NCBI GenBank assembly: GCA_933207985.1
Contig: OW240916.1
Span: 80,771,179-80,835,178 of the forward strand
DNA from: Pelobates cultripes
Lineage: Eukaryota; Chordata; Amphibia; Anura; Pelobatidae
Direction of reading: 5' to 3'
Length of the DNA: 64,000 nt
Of the stretch, positions 31,616 through 45,429 are shown piece by piece; position 1 is the stretch's first letter, and every line of letters starts with the position of its first letter. The notes under the pieces are model-generated. The model saw only the letters and a list, made by a program, of their open reading frames with translations. It was not told where the DNA came from and did not search any database. The position numbers and the translations under genes were made by a program.

Positions 31616-32744
31616 AACTAGTCACAAACTGTACTGAAGCTCTGTAAGCCATATTCATTGTATAATCTCTGCAACCAATGTATAAGCAAATGCAGTGCAT
31701 AACTGAGCAACACACAGATCACTGTCTTGTAAACAATGTGCTGCTTTCTTTGACATTTGGACATTATTTATAAAATAATGGAGAAACTCATTTCTAAAAT
31801 CTGCAATTGAACGTTTACTATGATATGCAGATAAAATCTGTGCAATACAACAGCAGTGGAAACAATTCAAACTGAAAAGGTAGAAATGAGGATACAAAAA
31901 GGGCATTCTGACAAGATTGGGGGGGGAGGGGGGGGGGCGCCACATAGCCACAGAAACATTTGCAACCAACAAGTCAGATGTTCACAATGTTTTGTAAAGA
32001 AAATACACAAAGAGGCCCCAGCTGCAGCAAGAGCCACCTGCTGAGAAATCCCCTGGAATGTAAACGCTCTAGAACTTAACTGAAAAACTGTACTTTATTG
32101 TAATGGGGGTTTAAAAACAAAAACAAAAAAAAACACAGTTTGAAAGTGTTTAATTGTTGTGTGTCAGTCCTCAGAACCAAGTGTGCATTTTCCAGGAGAA
32201 AAACATGGTAAGGACTTGCACTGAGAGGATACTCTTTCCTGATGGCCTTTCGCAAAACAATACAATATGTTGTCAGATTCAACAATAATAAACTCTTCAT
32301 TTCCAGTTATATTTGCATGTATAACTTACATCATCCGTGCTGCTTTTCATAAACAAGAGGTATTGTATGAACAATATTCAAATCTGTGCAAACACTGAGG
32401 AGATGACTAACAAAATAAACCATGGTAGGTAGCTATATGTATGTGACCTTGACAATTATAAATAAATAAAGTACAGATGACCGATATTTAGGCCATTTTT
32501 TTTTAAGCTGTACATTTTATTTAAACTGTTTTGACAGGTCTTATAGTTAACTTACCTAAATAGATTTGATAGCCCATACACGACATTACCAAAAGTATGT
32601 GCATAGGTTTTGGCTTTATTAGTCAGGACCGATGCCAACAAGAGCATAAGGTCATGCAGACAACATACACAGACCTTGTCAGTAGGTTGAATTAAATGGC
32701 AGAGCTCAGCGATACCTCCAGGGGCCCTTGCTCAGATGGATACT

Positions 32745-33111
32745 ATACGTGCTTCCTGGGGCAGTGCTGTGCTGCGCTGCCATTCAGTGTCTCCATCCTC
32801 TGCATGGAGACACTGAACTTTCCTCAGAGACGCACAGATTTAATTCATCTATATGAGGAGATGCCTATTGGCCAAGGTGTTTGGCTTCACCACCCACATG
32901 CCTCCTTGTCTGAGATCACAAAATTGACAATCTCAGCCAATGTGATTGGCTGAGATCATCACTTCTGATGTCAGCCAAGGAGGCAGAGCCAGCATCAGCG
33001 GATTCCCATAAAGGTAAGATTTTATTTTATTTAGGAGGGCTAGAAAGGGTTTTTAACACTATGGGGCCAGGAATAGAGGTTTGTGTTCTTGACCCTACGG
33101 TGTCCCTTTAA
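32745..33111. mobile_element. T2-type MITE, family B, left-truncated
   Basis: CATTCAGTGTCTCCATCCTC, GAGGAGATGCCTATTGGCCA, TGATGTCAGCCAAGGAGG and the right end CCCTACGGTGTCCCTTTAA. The left hairpin is missing. Confidence 0.7.
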
Positions 33112-33514
33112 GTCCTGTTAGAATTGATAAGGCAAGATTAAGTGTGGTTACCATGAAGATGCCAAGCATCACCTTTACACATTGCAGCCACTGGACTCTA
33201 ATTTATTGGAAAAACATTTCTGGACTGATTAACCACGGTTCACCATTTGCTAGTCTTCATGACCAGGGTTAGCCTTATGCCAAGAAGATATCTGTCTTGA
33301 CTGAAATTTTGCCTATTTTTATTTTGTTGAGGGCAGAAGATCCACGTCTTAACTATTAAAAACAAAAAAAACTAAACACACAGACTCCGTATAGAGAATT
33401 CAACAATACAAACTATAATTTGAGCCAATACTGTATATTAACTACAGCATCTTGGGAGTTAAAATAATGTACATGGTATTTTACAGCTGTGCCACAACTT
33501 TTTTTTTTCTCTCC

Positions 33515-33898
33515 TTAAAGGGACACTCCAGGCACCCAGACCACTTCTGCCCATTGGAGTGGTCTGGGTGCCAAATCCCACTACCCTTAACCCTGCAACT
33601 GTAATTATTGCAGTTTTCATAAACTGAAATATTTACATTGCAGGGTTAATTCCTCCTCTAATGGCGGTCTACTAGACAGCCACTAGAGGGCACTTCTGTG
33701 TTTATAGCACACATTCCGGGTGCTATAGCGTCGCTGAAATCCCCATAGGAAAGCATTAAAAGCATCTCTCCCGCTGGCCGCGCATGCGCAATAGGTCTCC
33801 TCGCCGGATGACGTCGGCAAAAGAGGAGTGTGGGCGGAACCTGACCTGGCGCCGAGGAAAAAACGGATTGTTTTCCTGGCATTGGAGAGTCCCTTTAA
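33515..33898. mobile_element. TTAA MITE, family A2
   Basis: TTAAAGGGACACTCCAGGC ... TGGCATTGGAGAGTCCCTTTAA. It has both TTAA ends but a shortened interior (the segment after CTGGCGCCGAGG is deleted up to the terminal hairpin). Confidence 0.9.
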
Positions 33899-33939
33899 GT
33901 TGAAAGGGCAATCCAGACGTGGACCACTTGCTCACGGTG

Positions 33940-34205
33940 CCTAGAGAGATATTGACTATACCTTACAAGATACAAGCTGCTGTATCTATCGTGCAGAGGG
34001 AACTTGCTGGCATTTCGGATCTGGACTGCCCGTACGGGTGGGACCAGTCTGATATGCTTCAGATATATTCTCTCTGTAATGGCACAAGATGAGCTAAAAC
34101 CAGCTGAGGATCTGAGCGGGGACCCACCAAAGGGCATGCTAATTGAGCTGTTGTCCGTTCTCACCCCTCTTGCTACTTGTTTTTCTCTCCACCTTTTTTT
34201 AAATT
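33940..34205 (+). repeat. Dispersed repeat, copy 1 (pair with 55565-55800)
   Basis: Shared blocks with 55565-55800 in the same orientation: GTGCAGAGGGAACTTGCTG, TGGGACCAGTCTGATATGCT, CTCTGTAATGGCACAAG, AAAGGGCA and TGTCCGTT. It ends near a T-run then AAATTAAA. The second copy lies just downstream of an L1 ORF2 relic, so it could be L1 3' UTR; that is inference. Confidence 0.7.
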
Positions 34206-35650
34206 AAATATCACAAACCATGGTTCAACTTTTTAGTGCGTTTTAAAAGCCACTTGTCTAAAGATAAGATTTATTCACCAGAAAAAACCATTACAGGTAC
34301 AGATAGTATTTCCAAATAGTACATGACATTACAAGTTCACTCCTAATGTAATAGAAGAGGACTGACTGTATGGGTGGAAAGTCAAGGAAGCAAGATAATC
34401 TTTACTGAAAAGATTAAGGTTGGTCAATCACACGAGCCTACTTAATAGAGGGGATAAACTGCAGTGACAGAATTCTTGTATACAATAAGTTATGAATGAA
34501 TAACCGATAATGATGGCGTTAAAATACAGAAATAATACAACAGAACAAGCAGTAGACTCGGTAGGTATAAAGGTCTTGTAAATCCTTCCCCCATTTAAAA
34601 AAAAAAAAGTGATAAAGATGGGCAAAAGATAAGAAAGTTTGCAAACAGATATCGATGTTAACAAAGCATAGGTTATAATTTACGGCTACAGGATTAAATC
34701 AAGATTTTTTTCAACTGTATGTTCTGTACTAGATTCATAACATCCGTCCGTGCTTCAAATCTTTGATGTAAATGGTCTGAACGAAGCAGATGTAAGACAC
34801 AGATAGACAAAAAGGAGATAACTAAATAAAAATGCAGAACAAGAGCAGTCCAATGAAGACTTTACAGCCACATTCACAGACTGCAGAGCTCTGCGTAGAA
34901 GGATCGTTGACCCATCATTCCTGGAATCCACAGAAACCTTGTGAACACAGAGGCAAGAGTGTCCTGATGAAAAGCAAACTCTTTCACAGGCTTTTTCGAA
35001 CTTTCTTGTGTATAAACATTCAGTCCGGTAAATAGACTATAAAGTTCTGATAGGTGATGACAATTTTAAAACCATGACCCAAACAGTACAGGTCAGCACA
35101 CTTAGCCAATGTTTGGCGGGGACCCCTACTTGTGCAATAGACTAAAGTGCTAGCCCAATCTAATTGTCCATTATGATAAAATTGTCCTGGCAAACAAAAT
35201 AATTGCAGATTTTAGTGTGTGAGTACTCTGCTTTGCCCTCCTGCTTAGATTTCTGCATGGAGGGGGCTATGATCCACTGTGGTCTAGAAAGGGTTACATT
35301 CCCTGATGGGCCATTGGGTGTTTAATTCCCTGTTGATCCAGAACTACATGTCCCAGGCATTAAGGAAAAGGAATTTCAGGTTGTAGTCCAGGTTATATGG
35401 AATGCACATTAATAATACTGAAACAGAGACCTAATTTACGCAAAAACTAAAAAAATAAATAAAACCTTTTGTGATATATACAAACAAACACACGTGTACC
35501 TCTTATTATTCCAAGTTCATTGCTATGAAAGCAGAGACCAGTTGGGTTTTAATGACAAAGCAACATCCCAAAAGAGAACACAGATTCACTACAAACAAGC
35601 AAAGAGAAATGCAGGGGAGCAAATAGAGCAGTTTAAAATTGTATTTATCT

Positions 35651-35813
35651 TTAAAGGAACTTGAAAATAGATTGAAATTTTACCAGGGGTCCACTGGGCA
35701 CCACTCCACGGCACGAATTGTCATGGCTCTCCTGAGCTAAGCAGTGCAGGGCTTAGCTCATTGGCTGAGAGTGACAAGCTATAGTGGTTATGGTGTCTGA
35801 GGTGTTTCTTTGA
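35651..35813. mobile_element. Degraded MITE-like repeat, family E
   Basis: TTAAAGGAACTTG at the left and CTATAGTGGTTATGGTGTCTG at the right. Interior GCTTAGCTCATTGGCTGAGA. Confidence 0.4.
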
Positions 35814-38800
35814 GTCCATGATCCTCAGGAGTTGAAGCGAGCTTGGAGGCAGGTGAGATTACAATAAAGAAACCAACTAAAAGCCTCTGGTATAAGAGTC
35901 TATTAATCTAAATCTGAAGGAAAAGACTTCATCCATCAGCTTCAAGCCACCTTTTGATGCATTCATCAGTAACAAAAACAGGTTTAAAAGCACATTCATC
36001 TGATTAAAGAAGAGAAAGTGTTCAAAGGATTTGTAGACCAAAAAGTAATGTTTACAGATTTTCTACAATAGAGAACATTTTAGTTAATCACTAAAATGTG
36101 AACTGTTTTGTTGAGATGGAAATTACAAAGTTTAAGCCAAAATGTATAAAGCTGAAAATATTTCTTAGCAATGCCATGTCTTGTTTCCCTGTCAACTTAT
36201 CTCAAAGATTAATATCTTAATACTAAAGAGTGATTGTAATCCATCAGTGGTTAAAGACTCAGATACCATTACAACTCTGCAGAAATGTAAAGGTAATGGT
36301 GCACAGACCACCCTGAGGCAACGGTCAGCTCTGGGCATGTTCAAGTTTGCTTCAGTTCATTCTCAACCATTGACAAAGTGTGATCGTGTGAGTGTATATC
36401 TCTAAATTGGTCTCAGCTCTTTCTCTTCCCAGGACAGAGAGCTGATCAAAGGACCAACCAGGTGCAGAACACTCTTGCTGACTGGTGCACTAAACAGTGA
36501 ACCAGGCTATGGGCAAACTTTTGAACACTGATACACAATGCAGTTGTGACCAGTGCCGAATGGAACCAGTTGTTGGCGGTACACTACTTATCCCATACAC
36601 CCCAAAGCAGAGAGACCGGTATATACAGTCCAACAAGGAAAACTTGAATGCATGCATTTATTTTTTTTTCATAGGTTTATAATACTTTAAAAAATATATA
36701 TTTTTTTTTTTAACACAATAAAGGACGATTTGTACCCCTCAGCTTTTTAAATTTAAAGACACCCATTCATAAACTCACTAAACCTACACAAGAAAAAAAA
36801 AAAACATTACACAAACAGAGCCTTTCTTCAGAGGGAAGTTCGTACTTCACTTTTCATGAAAAACATGTCAGGAAGATAGCATAAATAATAGCCCAGGATT
36901 CTGACATTGGCAAGGATAACTGTACATGTCAGCGGTCTTTTAGGAAGCATTCTGTTACTTATTGCCCAGGATACATATGAAGAGACATTGTGACTACAGA
37001 GAAGATCACGTTAAAGAGGAACTGCTACTGCTGCACCATTTACTGCAAAATATAGCTGGTCGTCATGACTGCCATGTACTTTCAAGCTCAGCATTATGGG
37101 ACGATGATACAAGGTATTTGAAGAAACTGTGCTTGTCCATATTTATCAAAGTAAAAAATGAAAAGAAAAAAAAAAAACTTTTCAAGACAAGGAAAAAATC
37201 AAAGGCATCCTATGACTAAACAAGAATGCCCTGCTCATAAGAGATGCAAAAAATAAATCTGTTTAGATAAGTCAATATATCATGCAAAATACACCTACTC
37301 TGCAGTGGTATTGATAGTGGGGGTGAGGTGGGATGAAGAATGTTCATTCTCCATCAACAAATCTGGGGTACTGGGTTTTTACTAGGATGGATACATTGAG
37401 ATTTCTCGTTTTCAAATATGTCAGTTGAACATGAAGCAAAGAGACGTCCATGAAGTTCCTGGAGCTCTTGTATGAAAAGGCAGTATTTTGCAGTAGTTTT
37501 GTTAGTTTGGCTTTTGTAAGCTATTTAAAATAAATAAATCTCTCTATAGTTTTGTGCTAATTATATAACTATATATAGTTTTGTGCAAATTATGAGGCAA
37601 TGTTTTGCGCAGCTAGATAAATTGGTTACTTTGTATCCTCAGATAAATAGTTAAAAAAAAGTTAGTCAAAATGCCCTGTAGCCATTACTGCCTTTGTTGC
37701 CAAATTCCATACAGATATAAGTTGGCAGATAGCTTGTACCCAGTAACGCATTTGTGTCGAAATAGCTTACACCAGAGAAAAATAAAACACAGATTTCCAG
37801 CTTTATCAGATTACAGCTCCCATAAACCCAAGCAGGCATTGTGTATTTGGGGACATGTTTAATAACCGCTACAGAGCTGCATTTGATTACCCAGGCTTAA
37901 ACATTCTGACTTCACAGAAAATAAAATCTTTCGGCTTGCTTCACAGAACTGAATCTTTTATGTCAAAAGAAAAGACTTCCAAGGCATGACTCAGATGATT
38001 CCTGGCAGGTTTCCTCACATAGATGTGTTCGCGGAAGACTTTAAACATTCCTCACCTTCCTCTCTTGTGAGGCAAACGTTTAACAGCCAGATCACATATT
38101 TTCATGCATCGCTCATAGAGGAGAGATATTGTGTCAAACTTCTGGATTGCCTCCTGTAGGATTAACACGAGCAACAAGATCTTTCCACGAGACCTTACAA
38201 AAATGATCATTGTGTCTGCTTGTTAGAACATTTTCTTCTGTCATACTTTACTTTCTATAGCAGTTTGCAGACAAAAATGTCTCACAGGACAACATGCAAT
38301 CTTCTCCTCAACTTGGTCGTAGCTTTAAACCTCAGAGTGAAGCGGCACCATGAAGTTTTAACATCAATAAATATTTTACTTTATTGCGTATTACAAGTAC
38401 AGTTTTTCATGAAGAAAAAAAGAAAAATCCATTGGGATTAGCAGCTCCACAGCACATTTTGCTTACACATATATATTAAACACTATTTGATTTCAGAAAA
38501 GTATACTTTAAAAGAAAGCTAGAACTATTATTTAAAATACAAAAAACTGTATGTATATTATAGCATCAGAGTATAGCACATTAAATGAACAATGTGATCA
38601 TTAAGCACCGTTAAAAATCGGAAAGGTCTTAGTTGATAAGAGGGGCTTAAACCAAGGTCACCCCCAGAGTCATGTGTATTACAAAATACATAAACAAGGC
38701 TATGTAACATGCAAGTTAAAAAAAAATTTTTAAAAAATAAAAATAATATTTTACACTGACAAAATATTTGAGAATTCAGAGTGCTACTTGAGTTAAACAA

Positions 38801-39368
38801 CAGAGGCAGTCAGTGAGCAAGTGGGTGCTTTTCTTCAACTATCAAAATCAGCACCTTGGGGGTAAAAGGGTAATTGTTCAGGTCTCCTTTGTCATGTAAA
38901 ATAAAGGGTCTCACAGGAAGCACTGACTGGGGCAAAGTTCACAATGAAGTACTAGACCTCCTAGCAGAATATAACATAGCATGTAATTGTTCTCCATATT
39001 TAACACATCAAGTCTTCTGATTGGGGGGAGGAGCTACTGAACCTTTACAGCAATTCAACACTGCATTCTGGTCCAATGCCAGGTAGAGACTAGATGGATA
39101 ATCCCAAACAAATGATGGCCTCAGAGTAAGACATTTCTTTGGATAAATGAGCATAATAGGGTTACAATATCTTTAACTTAAAACAATGAACAAGTCTATT
39201 TTGTGCTGTGGCAGGACTTGCATAAAAAAGATGCTGCACTGTAATCTTGCATTATGTAATCACAGTTTATAAACTGACTTCCTAGGCCAAGTCTTGACCA
39301 TGACTTGCCACTGCAAGACTGGAAACTCCACCGCAGACTCACCAGAGGTGAATTTATACTAATCAAGG

Positions 39369-39610
39369 TTAAAGAGACATTGTAGGCACCCAGACAATCT
39401 TATTCAGGAGCCCCAGACCCCTTGCAGGTTTTACATTGCAGTGCTAAAACTGCCTCTAGTGCCTATCTATCAGACAGCCACCAGAGGAAATTCCTACAGT
39501 GTCATTAAGTTTAACTCCGTGAAACGACACTGGACATCCTCAACCTTTGCATGAGGACATCCAGGGTCTTCAAAATCCCAGTAGGAAAGCATTAATTCAA
39601 TACTTTCTTA
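39369..39610. mobile_element. Family A2 MITE, right-truncated
   Basis: TTAAAGAGACATTGTAGGCA with CACCCAGACAATCTTATTC, then CAGACAGCCACCAGAGG and GACACTGGACATCCTCA. It stops after the AGTAGGAAAGCATTAA block. Confidence 0.7.
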
Positions 39611-39854
39611 TGGTATAAGGGTTTTATTTTGTATTTTTTTATTTTATTTATATGGAACAAGTTCAAATGTAGCAGTGGTCCATCACATAATTGGAAATAA
39701 AGCAATGTTAACCTTTGTTGGTGCAGATTAATACTAGCCTGCAGCTATGTGACACATTGAGATGGTTGTTAAAAAAATAAAAAAAATGTTATATGTACAC
39801 GTGTATTATATTCAAACTAATTGTGTGTGTCTATATTTGAGATATATAATATAA

Positions 39855-39945
<91 letters not shown>
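39855..39945. repeat. (TG)n(TA)n microsatellite
   Basis: About 8 TG then about 37 TA dinucleotides. Frames through it are artefacts. Confidence 0.98.
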
Positions 39946-39952
<7 letters not shown>

Positions 39953-40149
39953 ACAAAAATCCCCTGCACTCACGTCCAAAATCCCACTACCGGGCGCAAA
40001 CACCAGGGCTCCACGTAACACAGACTCCAAAGTGGCAACGGCTGCTCTCCAGTTTTACAAAAGTTTTATTGAATCATAATAAAAGCAATGACCGACGTTT
40101 CAGTCCCAGCTCGGGACTTTCCTCAGGGTCCAACAAAACAGAATATATA

Positions 40150-41562
40150 TATATATAAACATGCTTATAATTAAATTACACATATTGAACTCAAATATTA
40201 GTGTTATAAAACAGTAAAACATATCACAGCGATTATATGGTTAGTGAAAGTGATGTTTTTTGCATTTTTCACACACAGACGTCACTTTCATTGTTTATAT
40301 TATTGTTGTGATCTGTTTTACTGTTTTGAAACACTAATATTTGTGTTCAGTGAAGTCTCCAGAGTATAACAATACACACTTTTGAAAGTTACAGGGTCAA
40401 ATATAATGCTTGATTTTCCTTTTTTACTTTGAAATTTACCAGATTGGTTATGTTGCCTTTGAGAGAATATTGTAGCCCAGGAATGAGAATTACCCCCATG
40501 ATGGCATACCATTTACAAAAGATGACAACCCAAGGTATTGCAAATGGGGTATGTTCAGTCTTGTTTAGTAGCCACTTAGTCACAAACACTGGTCAAAGTT
40601 AGCGTTCATAATTGTTTTTTGTATTTTTAACACACAAATCTAAATGCAAACTTTGGCCAGTGTTTGTGACTAAGCAGCTACAATAAAAAGACTGGATACA
40701 CCCCATATCGAATACCCTGTGTTGTCTACTTTAAAAAAAAAAAATATGTACATTTGAGGTGTGATTCGGAGATTTATGGCTAGTGATGTCCTGAACGGTT
40801 CGCCTTGGACTCATCATTGAGTAAACTTTGACCCTGTACCTCACAGTCAGCAGACACATTCCAGCCAATCAGCAGCAGACCCTCCCACCTCCTGGACAGC
40901 TCACTAAGAATGCAGCTTCACAATGGATGCTGTGCAGGAGGTGGGAGAGTCTGCTGCTGATTGGCTGGAATGTGTCTGCTGACTGTGAGGTACAGGGTCA
41001 AAGTTTACTCAATGATGAGTCCGCGGCGAACAGTTTGGCGAACCGTTCGGGACATCACTATTTATGGCAGATAACAGAGTTGCAATGTCACTATTGATAA
41101 ATTTAAAAAATATATATATATTTTGAAACAGCAATTTCCTACTTGTACTTATAGCCCTATAACTTGCACAAAAAAAAAAAAAAAAATGTTTAAAAATAAG
41201 CATTTAAACACTGGGTGTTTTTAAACTCATGACAAAATGTTGAATCTATTTAGCAAAATTTTCTCATTAGGTTTTATAGATAAGTAAAAAAGATTTTTCA
41301 AGTAAAAGTCCAAAAACATGTTTTGTTTTTAAATTTTTCACCATATTTTTTTTTTTATAAAGCAAAATAGGACATGATACAAATAATGGTATGTAAAGAG
41401 AGCCCTTCTTGTCCTGAAAAAAACAATATGTAATTTGTATGGAAACCGTAAATGAGCGAGAGGAAAATGACAGCTAAATACAAACACCACAAAAGTGTTA
41501 AAAACAGCTCTGGTCCTTAACGTACAACATGGCCAAAACAATCCGATCCCTAAAGGGTTAAG
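40150..41562. repeat. Large dispersed repeat with internal inverted repeats, split by a hAT MITE
   Basis: Two inverted pairs are visible: about 40190-40220 with 40316-40350 (AAATATTAGTGTT / AACACTAATATTT), and about 40563-40600 with 40645-40682 (TAGTCACAAACACTGG / CCAGTGTTTGTGACTA). The right part, AATGAGCGAGAGGAAAATGA to CCCTAAAGGGTTAAG, has the look of a MITE or LTR-like repeat end. Boundaries and class are uncertain. Confidence 0.45.
40781..41060. mobile_element. Palindromic hAT MITE, 280 bp, perfect 8 bp duplication
   Basis: It starts TAGTGATGTCCTGAACGG and ends CCGTTCGGGACATCACTA. It is flanked by TTTATGGC at 40773-40780 and 41061-41068. The arms are about 115 bases long and nearly perfect (for instance TGACTGTGAGGTACAGGGTC on one side), differing mainly by a short extra stretch near the right end. 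Confidence 0.95.
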
Positions 41563-42299
41563 AAGATCTATTGTTACCCAACTTTCAGCAACAGTAGCAA
41601 ACAATTAACCAGGTTATGTCAGCCAGTGACCATGGTATAGTGACCATCAGTTTACAGGGCCGTTCTATTAATCCTATAATAAATGGAAGCACTATTGGGA
41701 TACTACTTATCCCATAAACACATGCTTATTAATGATATATGGGATAAGACTATTTAAGAGTTTCATTCAGGTAAGGGAGGGTTCTGCCACTAAATGTGGG
41801 CAGACTCACCAAACCGTACATTGTTGGCATTCATTTTAATAAAAAAAATTTTTTTAAATGTATATTATTTCTAATGCATTATCTATATATAGCATTAAAC
41901 AAAATAGCCTGACAGAATGTCCTATACAGCTTCCTTCCGAAAATAAATAAATTCACAAAGAAGAACAGCTTCACAGTTTATATCAGTCAATAACCTAATT
42001 TCCCCCATATTATTATGAATACTTCATATGAAGCCAAGTTCTAAGCTTGCATTTAGACCATCTGCTCATCTCCAGTGTTTAGAGCTTGTCATCAGCATTT
42101 ACAGTAGACACTTTAATGGCTGAAAAATATGCTTTTGGCAGGATTGTTGCATACATGGCATAAGTTTTATAGCGCATATAAAAAAAAAAAAAAAATAAGC
42201 AATGGATAATCTGACATCCACAATTTTCTGTAGATTGGACCCAAATTGGTAAATGCCAAAAGAAAATACTCACCCTCAATAATTGGAGGGGATCCCATG

Positions 42300-43442
42300 T
42301 GGTTTCCAGCATATATTCTAATTAAAAAAGTGAATGCCTTTATTTCTTCATATGAGGGTGAGGCGGTTTTCCCTTGGCATTCCCAACTTGTGCCATCAAC
42401 ACAAATGTGATGCATCGAGGCAAGTACTCCACAAGAACTCCGAATGTGCTCTGTGGTATCTGGCATCAAGACTTTAGCAAGAGATCTTTTAAATAATGTT
42501 TAGTTGTGAGGTGCGGCCTCCATGCATCAAATTTGTTGTTCCAGCACATCCAACAGATACTCAATTGGATTGGGATATGGGGAAATTAGAGGCCAAGGAA
42601 ACAGCTTGAACGCTTTTTGTCATGTTCCGGATACCATTCCTTCATTTTTGCAGGGTGCATTACCCTGCTGAAAGAGGACATTGCCATCAGGAAACACCAT
42701 TGCCATGAAGGGGTGTACGTGGTCTCTAGATAGGTGGTACATGTCAAAGTAAAATCTACTTGAATGCCAGGACCCAGTGTATTTCAGTATTTCATTGCCA
42801 GAGCATTAAACTGCCTTGAACGCTCTGCCTTCTTCCCATGCATCCTGCCGCCACCTCTTCCCTGGGTAAACAACGCACATGCACCCGGCAACCAACCTGA
42901 TCCAAAAGAAAACAATTCATCAGAGCAGGGAGCCTTCTTTCATTGTTCTATGGTCCAGTTCTGATGTCCCCATAGAAGGTGCTGACAGGGTCATCATTGG
43001 AACGCTTGACTGGTTTGTGGCTACCCAGCAAACTGTGATGCACTGTGTGTTCTGACACCCATCATTGCCAGCATTACGTTTTTCCTGCAATTTGAGCTAA
43101 AGTAGCTCTTAGGACAAGACAGGTTAGCCTTTGCTCCCCACGTGCATCAATGAGCCTTCGGCACCCATGACCATGATGCTGGATCACTGGCTGCCCTTCC
43201 TTGCACCACTTTTGATAGGTACTAACCACTTCATACCAGCAACATTCCTCAAGACTATGCTTTTGGATATGCTCTGACCCAGTTGTCTAGCTATCACTAT
43301 TTGCCCCCTGTCAAAGTCACTTGCTTGCCCATTTTCCTGCTTCCAACACATGAAATTCAAGAACTGACTGCTCAATTGATGCCTAATATATCCCACCACT
43401 ATATCCCAATAATGTTAATCACTTCACCTGTCTTAATGAGCT
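42300..43442 (-). pseudogene. Tc1/mariner transposon with dead transposase
   Basis: The minus strand encodes a decayed Tc1-like transposase: FDRGQIVIARQLGQSISKS near 43310 (N-terminal helix-turn-helix), HPFMAMVFPDGNVLFQQGN near 42700, and NPIEYLLDVLEQQ near 42560, followed by a C-terminal stretch LMPDTTEHIRSSCGVLASMH. The family's catalytic Asp in QQDNAP is Gly here, and stops and frameshifts break the frame, so it cannot be active. A shorter relative is at 30960-31615. Confidence 0.88.
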
Positions 43443-44429
43443 AGATATTTACTATTGAAGAAATAGAGCGGTTTTTGATAATTAGATAGATACCGATAGA
43501 TGTTAGTTACATAATATATTCATAAATCGCATAAGTAGGCAGCATTTTCTCATGTACTTTTTAAAGCACTACTTAAAACGCAACCAGTTCGCTCAAAACA
43601 ACAATCAGATGAAAAGGTTGTACATTTTTGTATTCAACCATGTCTAGTTTGGGAAACCTTATTAAAAAAATCCAGGGCACTGTGCAGTCCCATTGAGTGC
43701 AGCACAGCGGAGATAAGCTACAATATCTGCAAATGAAAATAAGTCAATGATTCAGACTTTGCAGATAACGACATTTTCCTCTTACAACATGCTGCAATGT
43801 TGGCAAATTCTTCAATATGGTACTTTTCCAGATAAACGCGTACAGGGCCACAAATGTACTAGCTACTCCCAAACAATCTCAAAACAATCCAAACCTATTC
43901 TGTGCATCAATGAACATTGTTTTTGGATGGCTATTTTAATAGCATAGATGACCAATTGGGAGAGAAAACAACAGGCAGGTGCATAGAGAAAGCCAAGTCT
44001 ACCACTTTTGTCAGAGTGGTTTATAGTGGCAGCAATCTGTAATAATCACTGCCAGGATAAGATTGCCCAGCAAGACTGTCAATCAGGTAGCGGGGAACAG
44101 CTTAAATTGTAAGCTTGTTTGGGCCAGCGCCCTTTACCTACAGTTCAAGTATGTCAATCATGTTTTGTTAAAATAAAATGTTTGTTTTGGTAAATTATTG
44201 TACAGATCAGTGGAATATGTTGGCCCTATATAAATAATTTAAATCATATAGCCCTAGGGACATAGGCTTCTGACATTAATTTTTTATTTGCATTATCTCT
44301 AAAATTGCATTAAACTAGTATATTTGCACATAGACCGATCATTTAAAAGATTTATCCAACCTATTTTTGTGGTTATAAGAATAAGGCATTATATTTTATG
44401 CCGTTTCCTCCAATATAAAAAGGTTTACT

Positions 44430-44713
44430 TATCTTAACCCAGCACCGGGTGAAGCTCTCCAGCATACCCTCATCTGAAGTCCCATTGAGATGCGCCAAAC
44501 TTCAATCAATCGAGAAGCTCACAGAGAAACTAATGACAACGTGCAGAGTTCTGGGCTGCCTAGATCACGTGTGCCAAAGGTGCAACTTGCCCTGACACAC
44601 AAATATCATCTCTGGATGTGTTGAAACACTGCACATACAGACAGACTACTACCACCACCACACCATTACTTCAAAAAGCACAAGTGATCAAGGTGGTTGG
44701 AGTAACCCTTTAA
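44430..44713. mobile_element. Degraded MITE-like repeat, family E right end
   Basis: The interior CAGCACCGGGTGAAGC also occurs near 5898 (CAGCGCCGGGTGAAGC). The right end AAGGTGGTTGGAGTAACCCTTTAA ends on the TTAA shared with the next element. Confidence 0.4.
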
Positions 44714-44884
44714 AGGACCACTCTAGGCACCCAGACCACTTCAGCTTAATGAAGTGGTCTGGGTGCCAGGTCCAGCTAGGATTAACCCTTTTTTTTTTTT
44801 TATAAACCGTTTCAGAGAAAGTATGTTTTTTTATAAACAGTTTCAGAGAAAGTATGTTTTCCTGGCACTATAGTGGTCCTTTAA
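44710..44884. mobile_element. Internally deleted family A MITE
   Basis: Both TTAA ends and both terminal motifs are present (TTAAAGGACCACTCTAGG ... CTATAGTGGTCCTTTAA), but the body is reduced to 175 bp. It carries a direct duplication of a roughly 31-base stretch containing AGTTTCAGAGAAAGTATG. Confidence 0.9.
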
Positions 44885-45429
44885 GAAACAGCTATGGTGC
44901 AAGGATGCAGGCACTCTTGTATTCAAAAAAATATTCGAGCAGTTTGAAAAATGCTCCAGGATTCCTCTGGCACTCCAAGCAAAACCTCCTTAAGCTTACA
45001 TCATAATGAGGTTTTATTTCCTCAATCCATCCAAGTGATTCTGTACCAAGAAACAATAAGCCATATGCACTATAACAAACAATTTGATTGTGACAATTCA
45101 TTGCAGCACTTGGAGTAGTTTGACAAAATATGAAAGATAAAGTGTTTGTAACCTCCTAGCACACTGCGCACTACTGCAGATTATTGGTAAATGGAATGTC
45201 CCTTTAAACTGGAATGAAATAACTAAGCACTGCTGCATAGCAGCACACAAAAAAAATATCTAAACATGCGATATTAAACATACATATGTATATATACATA
45301 CAGCAATACCAAAGTAATGCACTAGAGCAAACCATTATCTCTGAATACAAAACTGTACTTCCTAACACCATAGTATGCCCTGTCCCTAACTTCATAGGTC
45401 ACATCCACCTGCAGGTATGCAGGTGTTAA

